From: Ruegeria atlantica
GTDB taxonomy: Bacteria; Pseudomonadota; Alphaproteobacteria; Rhodobacterales; Rhodobacteraceae
DNA length: 64,000 nucleotides
Assembly: GCA_013032095.1 (NCBI GenBank)
Contig: WQBJ01000005.1
Coordinates: 124,001-188,000 of the forward strand
Direction: 5' to 3'
Under the pieces are notes generated by a model. That model did no database searches. It was not told the DNA's origin and saw only the letters and a program-made list of their open reading frames with translations. Shown here piece after piece: positions 50,927-60,280 of this stretch. Every line of letters begins with the position of its first letter. The first letter of the stretch is position 1. Both the position numbers and the translations under genes were made by a program.

Positions 50927-52816
50927 ATGAAAGACGTCGACCCCACCACCCTTTCTGCCGACGATTGGGACGAACTGCACTTCCCCCGCCCCGAAGAAAA
51001 CGACTTTGACCGCGTTGTAGAGCGCGCCATCTCGCGCCGTGGTTTCTTGGGTGGCGTTCTGGCCTTTGGCTCGGGCGCTGCGGCCATGGGTGCGGGCCTG
51101 ATGGGTTCGACCGCAGCGCACGCTGTGACGGCTTCGCGCTTTGCCTTTACTCCGATTGCTGCGCAGACTGACGGCACCGTTCACGTACCAGAAGGGTATG
51201 AGTGGAAGATGCTGATGCGTTGGGGCGACCCGCTGTTCTCGGACGCGGACGGCTATGACGTTACCGACGGAGGCCCCGTCAAGAACTCGGACAAAGTTTT
51301 CGGCGAAAACACTGACGGGATGGAAACCTTCTCGTTTCAGGGGCGCGAGTTGATCGCAATCAACCACGAGTATCCGAACCGCAAGATCAACCTGCCCGCC
51401 GCGCAGGAAGGCGTTCCAGCCAATGCTGACGAAGTTCTGAAATTCCAGAACATTCAGGGCGTGACAGTGATGGAGATCACTGAAGGTCCAGATGGCTGGT
51501 CAGTAGTCAAAGACAGCCCGTTCAACCGTCGTATCCATCACAACACTCCAATGAAGATCGTTGGCCCTGCGGCCGGTCATGACCTGCTGAAGACCGAAGC
51601 CGACCCAACCGGCACTGCGTCTCTGGGCACTATGAACAACTGTGGTTCGGGCAAAACGCCGTGGGGCACCTACCTGACCTGCGAAGAGAACTTCAACGGC
51701 TACTTCGGTTCGTCTGACGAAAATGCTAGCTACGACCAAAAGGTCGCCGACGGCATGAAGCGTTATGGAATCAAGGCCGAAAGCTGGAACCATTACGAAC
51801 TGTTTGACCCGCGTTTCGATACATCGAAGAACCCGAATGAGGCGCACCGTGCGGGCTGGATTGTCGAAATCGACCCGACCAAGCCGGACAGCACGCCGCT
51901 CAAGCACACCGGCTTGGGTCGCTTCAAACATGAAAATGCCGAGGTGACTCTGGCCGCTGATGGCCGCGTGATTGTCTATATGGGCGACGATGAGCGTGGC
52001 GAATATCTGTACAAATTTGTCTCGAACGGCACATACCAGCCCGGCGGTGAAACTGAGAGCCTGCTGAACGACGGCACCCTCTATGTTGCCAAGTTCAACG
52101 ACGACGCCACCGGTGAATGGCTGCCCCTGACGCCGGAAACCACCGGCATGGACGCGGCCGAGATCTTGATCTTCTCCCGTATGGCTGCGTCGGCTGCGGG
52201 TGGCACGACGATGGACCGTCCCGAATGGGTGGCTTCGAGCCCCGTCGCGGTCGAGGCCTATTGCTGCCTGACCAACAACAAGAACCGTGGCGTCAAGCCG
52301 AATGCCGGTGGTGATGATACGTCGGTCAATGGCCCCAACCCGCGTGAGGCCAACAAGTACGGCCAGATCGTGCGCTGGCGTCCGTCGGGTGACGATCATG
52401 CGGCCGAGACTTTCGCTTGGGATCTTTATGTCATGGCTGGCAACCCCACTGTGCACTCGGACGAGCGCGCCGGTTCGGCAAATGTGAACGAGGGCAACCT
52501 GTTCAACTCGCCCGATGGCATGGCGATCGACTCGACCGGGCTGGTCTGGATCCAGACAGACGGCAATGACGACAACGAGGAAGACTTTGCTGGCAACGGC
52601 AACAACCAGATGCTGGTTGGTGATCCGGTCACCGGTGAGATCGCGCGCTTCATGACTGGTCCTAACGGTTGTGAGGTTACTGGTCTGGCTTGGTCCTCCG
52701 ACTTGCGTACGATGTTTGTTGGCATTCAGCACCCGGGCAGCAACTGGCCCGATGGGGGCACGCCGCGGTCGTCGGTGATTGCGATCAAGCGCGCAGACAA
52801 CGGTCTGGTCGGGTAA
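50927..52816 (+). CDS. phoX: PhoX-type alkaline phosphatase (DUF839)
   Basis: This 629-residue exported phosphatase has a Tat signal at about residues 30-65: RAISRRGFLGGVLAFGSGAA, with AHA cleavage. The body contains the PhoX/DUF839 parts ELIAINHEYPNRK (about 143), MNNCGSGKTPWGTYLTCEEN (about 236-255), HENAEVTLAADGRVIVYMGD and DERGEYLYKFVSNG. PhoX is a calcium/iron phosphatase that releases phosphate from organic esters outside the cell; it dominates marine bacteria. A Pho box at 50855-50872 indicates PhoB control. It is followed by a terminator and stands alone. Confidence 0.93.
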   Translation: MKDVDPTTLSADDWDELHFPRPEENDFDRVVERAISRRGFLGGVLAFGSGAAAMGAGLMGSTAAHAVTASRFAFTPIAAQTDGTVHVPEGYEWKMLMRWGDPLFSDADGYDVTDGGPVKNSDKVFGENTDGMETFSFQGRELIAINHEYPNRKINLPAAQEGVPANADEVLKFQNIQGVTVMEITEGPDGWSVVKDSPFNRRIHHNTPMKIVGPAAGHDLLKTEADPTGTASLGTMNNCGSGKTPWGTYLTCEENFNGYFGSSDENASYDQKVADGMKRYGIKAESWNHYELFDPRFDTSKNPNEAHRAGWIVEIDPTKPDSTPLKHTGLGRFKHENAEVTLAADGRVIVYMGDDERGEYLYKFVSNGTYQPGGETESLLNDGTLYVAKFNDDATGEWLPLTPETTGMDAAEILIFSRMAASAAGGTTMDRPEWVASSPVAVEAYCCLTNNKNRGVKPNAGGDDTSVNGPNPREANKYGQIVRWRPSGDDHAAETFAWDLYVMAGNPTVHSDERAGSANVNEGNLFNSPDGMAIDSTGLVWIQTDGNDDNEEDFAGNGNNQMLVGDPVTGEIARFMTGPNGCEVTGLAWSSDLRTMFVGIQHPGSNWPDGGTPRSSVIAIKRADNGLVG

Positions 52817-52828
52817 GCCTTACAGACA

Positions 52829-52862
52829 AAAAAGCCCCCGAGCCTTGCGGTTTCGGGGGCTT
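52829..52862. terminator. Bidirectional terminator between phoX and the TPR gene
   Basis: AAGCCCCCGA (52832-52841) pairs with TCGGGGGCTT (52853-52862), loop 11 nt, flanked by an A-run on the left and T-rich sequence on the right. It separates converging genes, so it can serve both. Confidence 0.8.
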
Positions 52863-52864
52863 AC

Positions 52865-53428
52865 TTAAATATCCTGACCCGGCAGTGCCAGTGGCCCACC
52901 CGGCTCTAGCAGATAACGCTCAGACAGCCACGGGTTCAATTCCAAGGCCTCGTTCAAAGCTTCCCGCGCTTCTTCAAGCCTTTCCAAACCCAATAGGGTC
53001 AATGCGCGTCCGCTTATGGCGGCGACGTGGTTTGGCGACAGTTCGATGGCTTTGTCCAGATCGGGCAGCGCGGCCTCGAAGTCCTGCCGCAGGTAATACG
53101 CGAAAGCACGCTGATTGTACCCTTCGGCGTATGATGGGCAGTATTCGATTAGCTTGTCAAAATCCTCAATGGCACCCAGCAGATCCCATGCGTTGCGGCG
53201 CGTCATACCCCGGTCCAAAACCGCTTGCGCGCTTTCATCGGGTGCGTCCGTCCAAAACTCCCACAGTTTGTTCGACAAGGCGCGGGCGGCCTGTTCGTTT
53301 TCCGCCTGTTGGATTTGAGCGATGACGCCGCTGACATCAGCGCTGTGATCTGGGGCAACCGGGCAATCCTCGGCATACGCCGCCGTGGACGCGACAAGCA
53401 GGATAGAGGCAAAGGCAATCTGTTTCAT
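52865..53428 (-). CDS. Exported tetratricopeptide-repeat protein
   Basis: This 187-residue protein has the Sec signal MKQIAFASILLVASTAAYAE and at least two and a half TPR units from about 75: LGAIEDFDKLIEYCPSYAEG, NQRAFAYYLRQDFEAALPDL with DKAIELSPNH, and AISGRALTLLGLERLEEARE with ALNEALELNP. It is presumably a periplasmic scaffold; partners are unknown. It lies between phoX and the putA regulator, with no evident link to either. Confidence 0.85.
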   Translation of the reverse strand: MKQIAFASILLVASTAAYAEDCPVAPDHSADVSGVIAQIQQAENEQAARALSNKLWEFWTDAPDESAQAVLDRGMTRRNAWDLLGAIEDFDKLIEYCPSYAEGYNQRAFAYYLRQDFEAALPDLDKAIELSPNHVAAISGRALTLLGLERLEEAREALNEALELNPWLSERYLLEPGGPLALPGQDI

Positions 53429-53458
53429 GCATCAATGGTGACGCGCAGAGGATTTTCG

Positions 53459-53947
53459 TCAACCCATCCCGTCGATCGCACCGGAAACTCCCGTTTCTTT
53501 CACCGCCTCCATAGCAACGAAGGTCGACGTACTACCCACATGGGGCAGCGATGAAATCTTCTCGGCCAAAACCGCGCGGTATTCCGACATCGAGCCGGTG
53601 CGAATTTTCAACAGATAGTCAAAATTCGACGCAATCATATGGGCTTGTTCGATCTCGGGCACTTTGCGCACGGCTGCGTTGAACTCAGCCAACGCCTTCT
53701 CGCGGGTATCTGTCAGGCGCACCTCGACAAAGGCGACATGGTCCAGACCAAGGCGGATAGGGTCCAGCAGGGCCCGATAGCCGGTGATGATCCCCTCGGC
53801 CTCAAGCCTCTTCACACGTGCTTGAGTCGGCGATTTCGACAGGCCGATGCGCCTCGCAAGATCGGCCACCGAGATACGCCCGTCCTCGGCCAGAATCGAC
53901 AGGATAGATCGGTCAAACCGATCCAAATCAGTGCGGCTCGTATGCAT
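53459..53947 (-). CDS. Lrp/AsnC-family regulator, PutR-like
   Basis: This 162-residue regulator has a winged HTH (DRFDRSILSILAEDGRISVA with DLARRIGLSKSPTQARVKRL, about 8-47) and a C-terminal RAM/effector domain (VAFVEVRLTD at about 74, ending FVAMEAVKET). It is divergent from putA with 102 bp between, the same arrangement as putR-putA in Rhodobacter and Agrobacterium, where proline induces putA through PutR. ATG 53947 is chosen since HTSRTDLDRFDRSIL is the usual start. Confidence 0.88.
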   Translation of the reverse strand: MHTSRTDLDRFDRSILSILAEDGRISVADLARRIGLSKSPTQARVKRLEAEGIITGYRALLDPIRLGLDHVAFVEVRLTDTREKALAEFNAAVRKVPEIEQAHMIASNFDYLLKIRTGSMSEYRAVLAEKISSLPHVGSTSTFVAMEAVKETGVSGAIDGMG

Positions 53948-54049
53948 CGCGAAACCCCGAAAATTCAGATCATTTACCTTCGATAAGCACAAATTAAGGC
54001 GATTGTCCTGAAAAATCGACTGTATACTCCTCAAAAGCCCGGAGGATAC

Positions 54050-57000
54050 ATGACACACAGCCTGCGCACCCATATCGACGGCCAGACCTATGCCGATCAG
54101 TCCGAAATCCTGGATCAGCTGACCGCACAGGCGGAGCTTTCAGAATCCGACCGCTCTGCGATCTGCGCCGCGGCGGCCCAATTGGTGCGCGACATCAGGT
54201 CCAGTACCTCACCCGGCATGATGGAAGTGTTTCTGGCCGTATATGGCCTCTCAACCGACGAGGGTGTCGCCCTGATGTGCCTAGCCGAGGCACTGCTGCG
54301 CGTACCCGACGCCGAAACAATCGATGCGCTGATCGAGGACAAGATCGCACCATCGGATTGGGGCAAACATCTGGGCCAGTCCTCGTCCTCTCTGGTCAAC
54401 GCATCGACCTGGGCACTTATGCTGACCGGCAAGGTTTTGGACGAGGGCAAAACTTCTCCGGTTAGCGCCCTGCGCGGGGCGATCAAACGGTTGGGAGAGC
54501 CGGTGATCAGAACCGCCGTCGGTCGCGCAATGAAGGAAATGGGTCGTCAGTTCGTTTTGGGCGAAACCATCCAATCCGCCATGGATCGCGCCAGCGGGAT
54601 GGAGGCAAAGGGATACACCTATTCCTACGACATGCTGGGAGAGGCTGCCCGCACCGAAGCTGATGCCGCCCGCTATCACCTGTCCTACTCCCGCGCCATT
54701 GCGGCGATTGCCGACGCCTGCACCCATGACGATATCCGCGCCAATCCGGGGATATCCGTGAAGCTCTCGGCCCTGCATCCGCGCTACGAACTGGCCCAGG
54801 AACAGCGGGTGATGGATGAGCTTGTCCCCCGTCTGCGCGCGCTGTGCTTGCTGGCCAAGGCCGCCGGGATGGGCCTGAACGTGGACGCAGAGGAAGCTGA
54901 CCGCCTGTCTCTGTCTCTGCAGGTGATTGAGGCCGTGATGGCCGAGCCTGCTCTGGCCGGATGGGACGGCTTCGGAATCGTGGTTCAGGCCTATGGCCCA
55001 CGCGCCGGCATGGTTCTGGGTACGCTCTATGAGATGGCCGAGCGTCATGATCGCAAGCTGATGGTCCGGCTGGTTAAAGGTGCCTATTGGGATACCGAGA
55101 TCAAGCGCGCTCAGGTCGAAGGTGTGGATGGTTTCCCGGTGTTCACCCGCAAGGCGGCGACCGACATTTCCTACATCGCCAATGCGCGCAAACTGCTGGG
55201 CATGACCGATCGAATCTACCCTCAGTTCGCCACCCACAACGCCCATACGGTCAGTGCGATCCTGCACATGGCCGACACGCAGCCTTTCGAGTTCCAGCGC
55301 CTGCACGGGATGGGTGAGACGCTACATCAGATCGTCAAAGACCAAAGCAACACGCGCTGCCGAATCTACGCCCCAGTCGGCGCACATCGCGATCTGCTCG
55401 CCTATCTGGTGCGGCGACTGTTGGAGAATGGTGCGAACTCCTCATTCGTGAACCAGATCGTGGATGAGAATGTACCGCCGGAAGAGGTTGCCTCGGACCC
55501 GTTTAACAGCAGTCAAGAGCGCAAGCCCCCAATGCCCACCGGCCCCGAACTATTTCAGCCGGAACGACCCAATTCGAAGGGCTTCGACTTGCACCACACG
55601 CCGACGCTCGATCGGATCGACGCCGCCCGCGACGCGTTCCGCGCGCATCACTGGTATGCTCAGCCGCTGCTGTCGGAGGACGCACACCCTGAGGAGGATC
55701 GGCCTGTCATCAACCCAGCGCACCCGCAGGACCGACCCGGAGCGGTTGCTGCGGCCAGCGCGCGCGATGTTGAACTGGCCCTCGCCTCTGCCAGCCCGTG
55801 GCAAGCCCCAGCAGCAGATCGGGCTCAGATTCTGAACAAAGCGGCTGATCTCTACGAAGAGCATTTCGGTGAGTTGTTCGCCTTGCTAGCCCGCGAGGCC
55901 GGGAAGTCCATCCCCGACGCGGTGGCCGAACTGCGCGAGGCAGTCGATTTCCTACGCTACTACGCGGCGAACATCCCTCAGGCTGAACCGGCTGGCACTT
56001 TCACCTGCATCAGCCCATGGAACTTTCCCTTGGCGATTTTCACCGGCCAGATTTCGGCCGCTTTGGCCACCGGCAACGCCGTTCTGGCCAAACCTGCGCC
56101 ACAAACACCACTGATCGCGCACCGCGCTGTGCAACTGCTCCACGAAGCAGGTGTCCCACGCGAAGTACTGCAACTTCTGCCGGGCGGGCCGTCCGTTGGA
56201 GCCGCACTGACGTCGGACCCTCGTGTGTCGGGGGTTGCGTTTACCGGCTCCACCGCAACAGCGCTGAAAATCCGTTCGGCGATGGCGGAAAGCCTGCAGC
56301 CGGGCACGCCTTTGATCGCAGAAACCGGTGGTCTGAACGCGATGGTTGTGGATAGCACGGCCCTGCCTGAACAGGCCGTACAGTCGATCATCGAAAGCGC
56401 ATTTCAGTCGGCAGGGCAGCGATGCTCGGCCCTGCGCTGCCTGTATGTCCAGGAAGATATCGCCGACGATCTGCTGACCATGCTGACCGGTGCGATGGAG
56501 GCGCTGCGTGTCGACGACCCGTGGCACTTGGCAACCGATTGCGGCCCCGTGATTGACGAGGATGCGCGGCAGGGCATAGCAGATCACATAGCTCAGGCCC
56601 GCGCCGACGGGCGGGTTCTTAAGGAACTGGCCACACCGCCCGAGGGAACCTTTATCGCCCCAACCCTGATCGAAATAACGGGCATCGCAGCACTTGAGCG
56701 CGAGGTATTCGGCCCTGTTCTGCATGTAGCCCGTTTCAAGGCTTCCGAGATTGATCAGGTCATTGCAGATATCAATTCGACCGGATACGGGCTGACCTTT
56801 GGCCTGCACACTCGCATCGACGACCGTGTTCAGCACATCACCGAGGCTGTCCACGCAGGCAACATCTATGTGAACCGCAACCAGATCGGGGCAATCGTTG
56901 GCTCTCAGCCATTTGGTGGTGAAGGTCTGTCGGGCACCGGCCCCAAGGCGGGTGGCCCCAACTATATGACCCGCTTCTGCACGCCGGACCGGCAAACCAG

Positions 57001-57451
57001 TCGCGAACAATGGAATAACGCCATGGGCGATCTACCCGCCCCGCAGGGTAAGCCCGCCGCTGTCCAGACCCAATCCCTGCCCGGTCCGACCGGCGAGTCC
57101 AACCGGCTAAGCGAAATTCCACGCTTGCCGCTGCTGTGCATGGGACCGGGAGCAGAGACAGCCAAAGCGCAGGTTGAGGCAGTCGAAGCCCTCGGCGGCA
57201 CCGCGATCCAGGCGACCGGCATGATGGACTTGCACCGGCTGGACAACGTCACCGAAATCTCGGGCGTGTTGTGGTGGGGGGACGACAACACCGCGCGCGA
57301 AATCGAACGTCATCTGGCACGCCGTGATGGACCGATCCTGCCGCTTATCCCCGGTCGCCCTGACCGCGCACGTGTTCTGGGCGAGCGTCACGTCTGCGTC
57401 GACACGACCGCCGCAGGCGGCAATGCCGCCCTGTTGGGAGGTGCGGCGTAA
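54050..57451 (+). CDS. putA: Bifunctional proline dehydrogenase / P5C dehydrogenase
   Basis: This 1133-residue enzyme oxidises proline to glutamate. The proline dehydrogenase barrel (about 100-470) includes SVKLSALHPRYELAQEQRVM (about 239), LMVRLVKGAYWDTEIKRAQV (about 341) and YAPVGAHRDLLAYLVRRLLEN. The aldehyde dehydrogenase domain (about 545-1000) has SPWNFPLAIFTGQISAALA, GVAFTGSTATALKI, ETGGLNAMVVDSTA and the catalytic Cys in SAGQRCSALR (about 791). There is a C-terminal extension to 1133. The N-terminal ribbon-helix-helix domain of the E. coli form is absent, so control falls to the divergent AsnC-type regulator. GGAGGATAC precedes the ATG. Confidence 0.97.
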   Translation: MTHSLRTHIDGQTYADQSEILDQLTAQAELSESDRSAICAAAAQLVRDIRSSTSPGMMEVFLAVYGLSTDEGVALMCLAEALLRVPDAETIDALIEDKIAPSDWGKHLGQSSSSLVNASTWALMLTGKVLDEGKTSPVSALRGAIKRLGEPVIRTAVGRAMKEMGRQFVLGETIQSAMDRASGMEAKGYTYSYDMLGEAARTEADAARYHLSYSRAIAAIADACTHDDIRANPGISVKLSALHPRYELAQEQRVMDELVPRLRALCLLAKAAGMGLNVDAEEADRLSLSLQVIEAVMAEPALAGWDGFGIVVQAYGPRAGMVLGTLYEMAERHDRKLMVRLVKGAYWDTEIKRAQVEGVDGFPVFTRKAATDISYIANARKLLGMTDRIYPQFATHNAHTVSAILHMADTQPFEFQRLHGMGETLHQIVKDQSNTRCRIYAPVGAHRDLLAYLVRRLLENGANSSFVNQIVDENVPPEEVASDPFNSSQERKPPMPTGPELFQPERPNSKGFDLHHTPTLDRIDAARDAFRAHHWYAQPLLSEDAHPEEDRPVINPAHPQDRPGAVAAASARDVELALASASPWQAPAADRAQILNKAADLYEEHFGELFALLAREAGKSIPDAVAELREAVDFLRYYAANIPQAEPAGTFTCISPWNFPLAIFTGQISAALATGNAVLAKPAPQTPLIAHRAVQLLHEAGVPREVLQLLPGGPSVGAALTSDPRVSGVAFTGSTATALKIRSAMAESLQPGTPLIAETGGLNAMVVDSTALPEQAVQSIIESAFQSAGQRCSALRCLYVQEDIADDLLTMLTGAMEALRVDDPWHLATDCGPVIDEDARQGIADHIAQARADGRVLKELATPPEGTFIAPTLIEITGIAALEREVFGPVLHVARFKASEIDQVIADINSTGYGLTFGLHTRIDDRVQHITEAVHAGNIYVNRNQIGAIVGSQPFGGEGLSGTGPKAGGPNYMTRFCTPDRQTSREQWNNAMGDLPAPQGKPAAVQTQSLPGPTGESNRLSEIPRLPLLCMGPGAETAKAQVEAVEALGGTAIQATGMMDLHRLDNVTEISGVLWWGDDNTAREIERHLARRDGPILPLIPGRPDRARVLGERHVCVDTTAAGGNAALLGGAA

Positions 57452-57493
57452 GCGGACCTTGACGCTGGGCTGGGAAAAGCCCAGCGTCGCCAC

Positions 57494-58237
57494 ATGTTTC
57501 CGATCCGTGACCACAACCCCTCGGGGCGTACCCCTTATGTCGTCTATCTGCTGATGACGGCCAATATCCTGATTTTCCTCAGCTATGTAGGGGTCATGAG
57601 CAACGACCGGCTGATCAGCCAGTTGTACTTCGACTACGCCGTCATTCCTGCCCGGATCACCGATGGGTTTGCGTTCGAAACCCTTGTGACTTCAATGTTT
57701 CTGCATGGCGGATGGATGCATCTGGCGGGAAACATGCTGTTTCTGTGGATCTTCGGAGATAACCTTGAAGATGAAATGGGCCATCTGCCCTTCCTGCTGT
57801 TCTATCTTCTCGCCGGCATCGGCGCGGGCCTGATCCACGTTGCCACCGCGCCGGAGTCTGTGGTGCCAACCATTGGTGCCTCTGGTGCAATCGCCGGAGT
57901 AATGGGTGGCTATCTGCTGTTGTTCCCCAAAGCCCGCGTGGACGTCCTGCTGATCCTGATCGTATATTTCCGGATCTTCACCATACCGGCTTTCATCATG
58001 CTGGGGCTCTGGCTGGGTCTTCAATTCATCGGCAGCCTCGCCAGTAACCCGGATGAGGGTGGCGTGGCCTATTGGGCACATACCGGCGGCTTCATCGTCG
58101 GCCTTATCCTGTGCATCCCGCTTTGGCTAAAACGCGGCGGGCCTGGGTATTGGAACCGCACTCACGGCCACCCTCCCCATCCGGAACACAAATACAAGCT
58201 GTCACAATCTCGCATTCCCCGAGTTCCGCGCCGGTAG
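57494..58237 (+). CDS. Rhomboid-family intramembrane serine protease
   Basis: This 247-residue membrane protein has six or seven helices. The first catalytic motif is PTIGASGAIAGVMGGYLLLF (nucleophile Ser in GASG, about 134), and the catalytic His is in AHTGGFIVGL (about 196). The N-terminal HGGWMHLAGNMLFLWIFGDN, with H-x3-H and Asn, is the conserved L1/TM2 region. It cleaves transmembrane segments of unknown clients. It follows putA by 42 bp and may be read through from it; a functional link is not apparent. Confidence 0.93.
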   Translation: MFPIRDHNPSGRTPYVVYLLMTANILIFLSYVGVMSNDRLISQLYFDYAVIPARITDGFAFETLVTSMFLHGGWMHLAGNMLFLWIFGDNLEDEMGHLPFLLFYLLAGIGAGLIHVATAPESVVPTIGASGAIAGVMGGYLLLFPKARVDVLLILIVYFRIFTIPAFIMLGLWLGLQFIGSLASNPDEGGVAYWAHTGGFIVGLILCIPLWLKRGGPGYWNRTHGHPPHPEHKYKLSQSRIPRVPRR

Positions 58238-58344
58238 GTTTTAATCTTCCGACCTGTCCGGGAAACGCCCCCCGCTAAGGCGCATGCTCTCTTGTGCAAC
58301 GTCTGGTGGGTGAAGCCCGTCTCGCAGACCACGCAGCTCTCTGA

Positions 58345-58376
58345 ACAAAAAAGCGCGCCTCAATCGGCGCGCGCTT
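58345..58376 (-). terminator. Terminator of suhB
   Basis: On the minus strand AAGCGCGC (58376-58369) pairs with GCGCGCTT (58358-58351) and runs into TTTTTTGT. It lies 22 bp past the suhB stop and also separates it from the rhomboid gene. Confidence 0.8.
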
Positions 58377-58398
58377 GCTCAATGGGTATACCGGTTTC

Positions 58399-59184
58399 TC
58401 AACCTCGGATCACCTTGGCGAACTGATCAAAGATCGGCTCGTTCGAACAGATCACCTCACCATCTTCCAGTACGCTGCCTTCGGGGTTCAACGCTTGAAC
58501 GAAGCCACCAGCCTCTTTCACGATGATAATACCCGCAGCCAGGTCCCAAGCATTCAAGCGACGTTCCCAGAACCCTTCGTAACGGCCAGCAGCCACGTAG
58601 GCCATGTCCAGCGCCGCGGCGCCCCAGCGGCGCACTCCGGCACAAACGGGCATCAGACGCGCGAGGTCCTGCAGAGTTGCGGGCAGGTCCGAACGGCCAC
58701 CAAACGGCAGGCCGGTCGAGAAGATCGACTCGATCATACGGTGACGGCCCGAGACACGGATCCGGGTGTCGTTCATCCAAGCGCCCTCGCCTTTTTCGGC
58801 GAAGAACATCTCATCCTTGGCGGCGTCATAGATCACACCGGCCACGATCTTGCCCTTGTGTTCCAAAGCAATCGACACAGCCCAGTGCGGCAGGCCGTGC
58901 AGGAAGTTCGTAGTACCGTCCAGCGGGTCAACAATCCAGCGGCGGGTCGGGTCTTCGCCGTCCACAGCGCCACCCTCTTCGGCCAGCCAGCCATAGGTCG
59001 GACGCGCGCCCAGCAGTTCCTCTTTCAGGATGGCCTCGGCGGCAATATCGGCCTTGGAGACAAAATCACCCGCGCCTTTCATCGACACCTGAAGGTTCTC
59101 GACTTCACGAAAATCCTTGACCAAAGAACGCCCCGCTTTGCGCGCGGCTTTGATCATGATGTTGAGGTTTGCACTGCCAACCAT
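58399..59184 (-). CDS. suhB: Inositol monophosphatase SuhB
   Basis: This 261-residue enzyme has GDFVSKADIAAEAILKEEL (about 36), GWLAEEGG (about 64), the metal site WIVDPLDGTTNFLHGLPHWA (about 78-97) and AWDLAAGIIIVKEAGG (about 214), all of SuhB type. It hydrolyses myo-inositol-1-phosphate, and SuhB of E. coli also takes part in rRNA transcription antitermination; only the phosphatase is evident from sequence. It is the second member of the family in this window. Confidence 0.92.
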   Translation of the reverse strand: MVGSANLNIMIKAARKAGRSLVKDFREVENLQVSMKGAGDFVSKADIAAEAILKEELLGARPTYGWLAEEGGAVDGEDPTRRWIVDPLDGTTNFLHGLPHWAVSIALEHKGKIVAGVIYDAAKDEMFFAEKGEGAWMNDTRIRVSGRHRMIESIFSTGLPFGGRSDLPATLQDLARLMPVCAGVRRWGAAALDMAYVAAGRYEGFWERRLNAWDLAAGIIIVKEAGGFVQALNPEGSVLEDGEVICSNEPIFDQFAKVIRG

Positions 59185-59280
59185 TGTCCAAAGGCTCCTG
59201 TTCGGTCAAACCGCGCGTATACTGGGGCAATGCGCCCTTGCCAAGAGGGATGATGTGCATAGCGGACCCGCGATTTGCGC

Positions 59281-60201
59281 TTATCGCTCTTGCAGCTTGC
59301 GCGCCTCGGCTCCGGCCAGTTGGATCAGCTCTTGCACATAGGGTTTTTCAAGGTCCTCGGTCCGCACCGCCGCGTAAAGCGTGCGGGTGATCCCGTCCTT
59401 GGTCAGCGGGCGGGTGACATAGTCCGAGTTGTACTTTACCTCGCGCACCACCCAGTCAGGCAGCGCAGCGACGCCACGGTTCGAGGCCACCAGCAGCAGG
59501 ATCACGGCGGTCAGTTCGACTTGTCGGATTGTGGCGGGTTCGACCCGCGCCGGAATCAGCAACTGACTGAAGATATCCAGCCGCGTACGTTCGACCGGAT
59601 AGGTAATCAGGGTCTGGCCCCGGAAATCCTCGGCCTCGATGAACTCTTTCTGCGCCAGCGGGTGCGACGAGGCCGCAACGAAAACCGCATCATAGTCGAA
59701 CAATTCGATAAACTCGACGCCCGGCAGATCCTCGGGGTCGGAAGACACCACCAGATCAACCTCTTCTTTTTGCAACGCAGGCAGCGCGTCAAACGCAAGA
59801 CCCGGACGAATGTCTACGTCCACATCGGCCCAGGACTTGCGGAAAGACTCCAGCACTGGAAACAACCATTCGAAACAGGCGTGGCATTCAATAGCGATGT
59901 GCATCCGACCGGTGCGCCCGTCACGCAGAGATGAGAATTCTTGCTGCGTCGCTTCGACTTGCGGTAAAATCTGTTCGGCCAGTCGCAATAGGCGCAGACC
60001 CGCCGCTGACAGCTTCATTGGCTTGGAGCGGCGCAGGAACAGCTCAACCCCGGCCTGGTCCTCCAGCCCCTTGATCTGATGGCTCAGCGCCGATTGGGTT
60101 ATGTTCAATTGATCCGCCGCACGGGCCAGACCTCCACATTCATGGATAGCCTTGATTGTACGCAGATGCCGGAATTCGATGTGCATTGTAGCGTGACTCA
60201 T
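59281..60201 (-). CDS. metR: MetR-type LysR regulator
   Basis: This 306-residue regulator resembles E. coli MetR along its length. The HTH is HIEFRHLRTIKAIHECGGLA with QLNITQSALSHQIKGLE, and the effector domain has MHIAIECHACFEWLFPVLES (about 97-116), DLVVSSDPEDLPGVEF and the LITYPVERTRLDIFSQLL segment. MetR uses homocysteine as co-inducer and activates methionine genes including metF, which is divergent here. Start could be 60201 or the internal ATG at 60186. A MetR-like site lies in between. Confidence 0.88.
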   Translation of the reverse strand: MSHATMHIEFRHLRTIKAIHECGGLARAADQLNITQSALSHQIKGLEDQAGVELFLRRSKPMKLSAAGLRLLRLAEQILPQVEATQQEFSSLRDGRTGRMHIAIECHACFEWLFPVLESFRKSWADVDVDIRPGLAFDALPALQKEEVDLVVSSDPEDLPGVEFIELFDYDAVFVAASSHPLAQKEFIEAEDFRGQTLITYPVERTRLDIFSQLLIPARVEPATIRQVELTAVILLLVASNRGVAALPDWVVREVKYNSDYVTRPLTKDGITRTLYAAVRTEDLEKPYVQELIQLAGAEARKLQER

Positions 60202-60218
60202 GTTGTTCTTGAGTAATA

Positions 60219-60231
60219 TGAGTTTGTCTCA
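60219..60231. promoter_or_regulatory. MetR-like operator between metR and metF
   Basis: TGAGTTTGTCTCA is an inverted TGAG-N5-CTCA, close to the MetR consensus TGAA-N5-TTCA. It sits in the 79-bp divergent spacer, 50 bp before metF. One site only is clear. Confidence 0.5.
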
Positions 60232-60280
60232 CAATGCGCAAACTGGCACAAGGGCCACAGATTGGACCTGTGAGGCTGAC

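Noticed and set aside
51500..52732. 410-codon open frame on the minus strand inside phoX
   Set aside because: It is fully antisense to a well-supported gene, and its translation has no domain-like pattern. Long antisense frames are usual in GC-rich genomes.
54281..55306. 341-codon open frame antisense to the start of putA, and a 352-codon one at 55952-57010
   Set aside because: Both lie opposite strongly conserved PutA motifs; no ribosome site or domain was seen.
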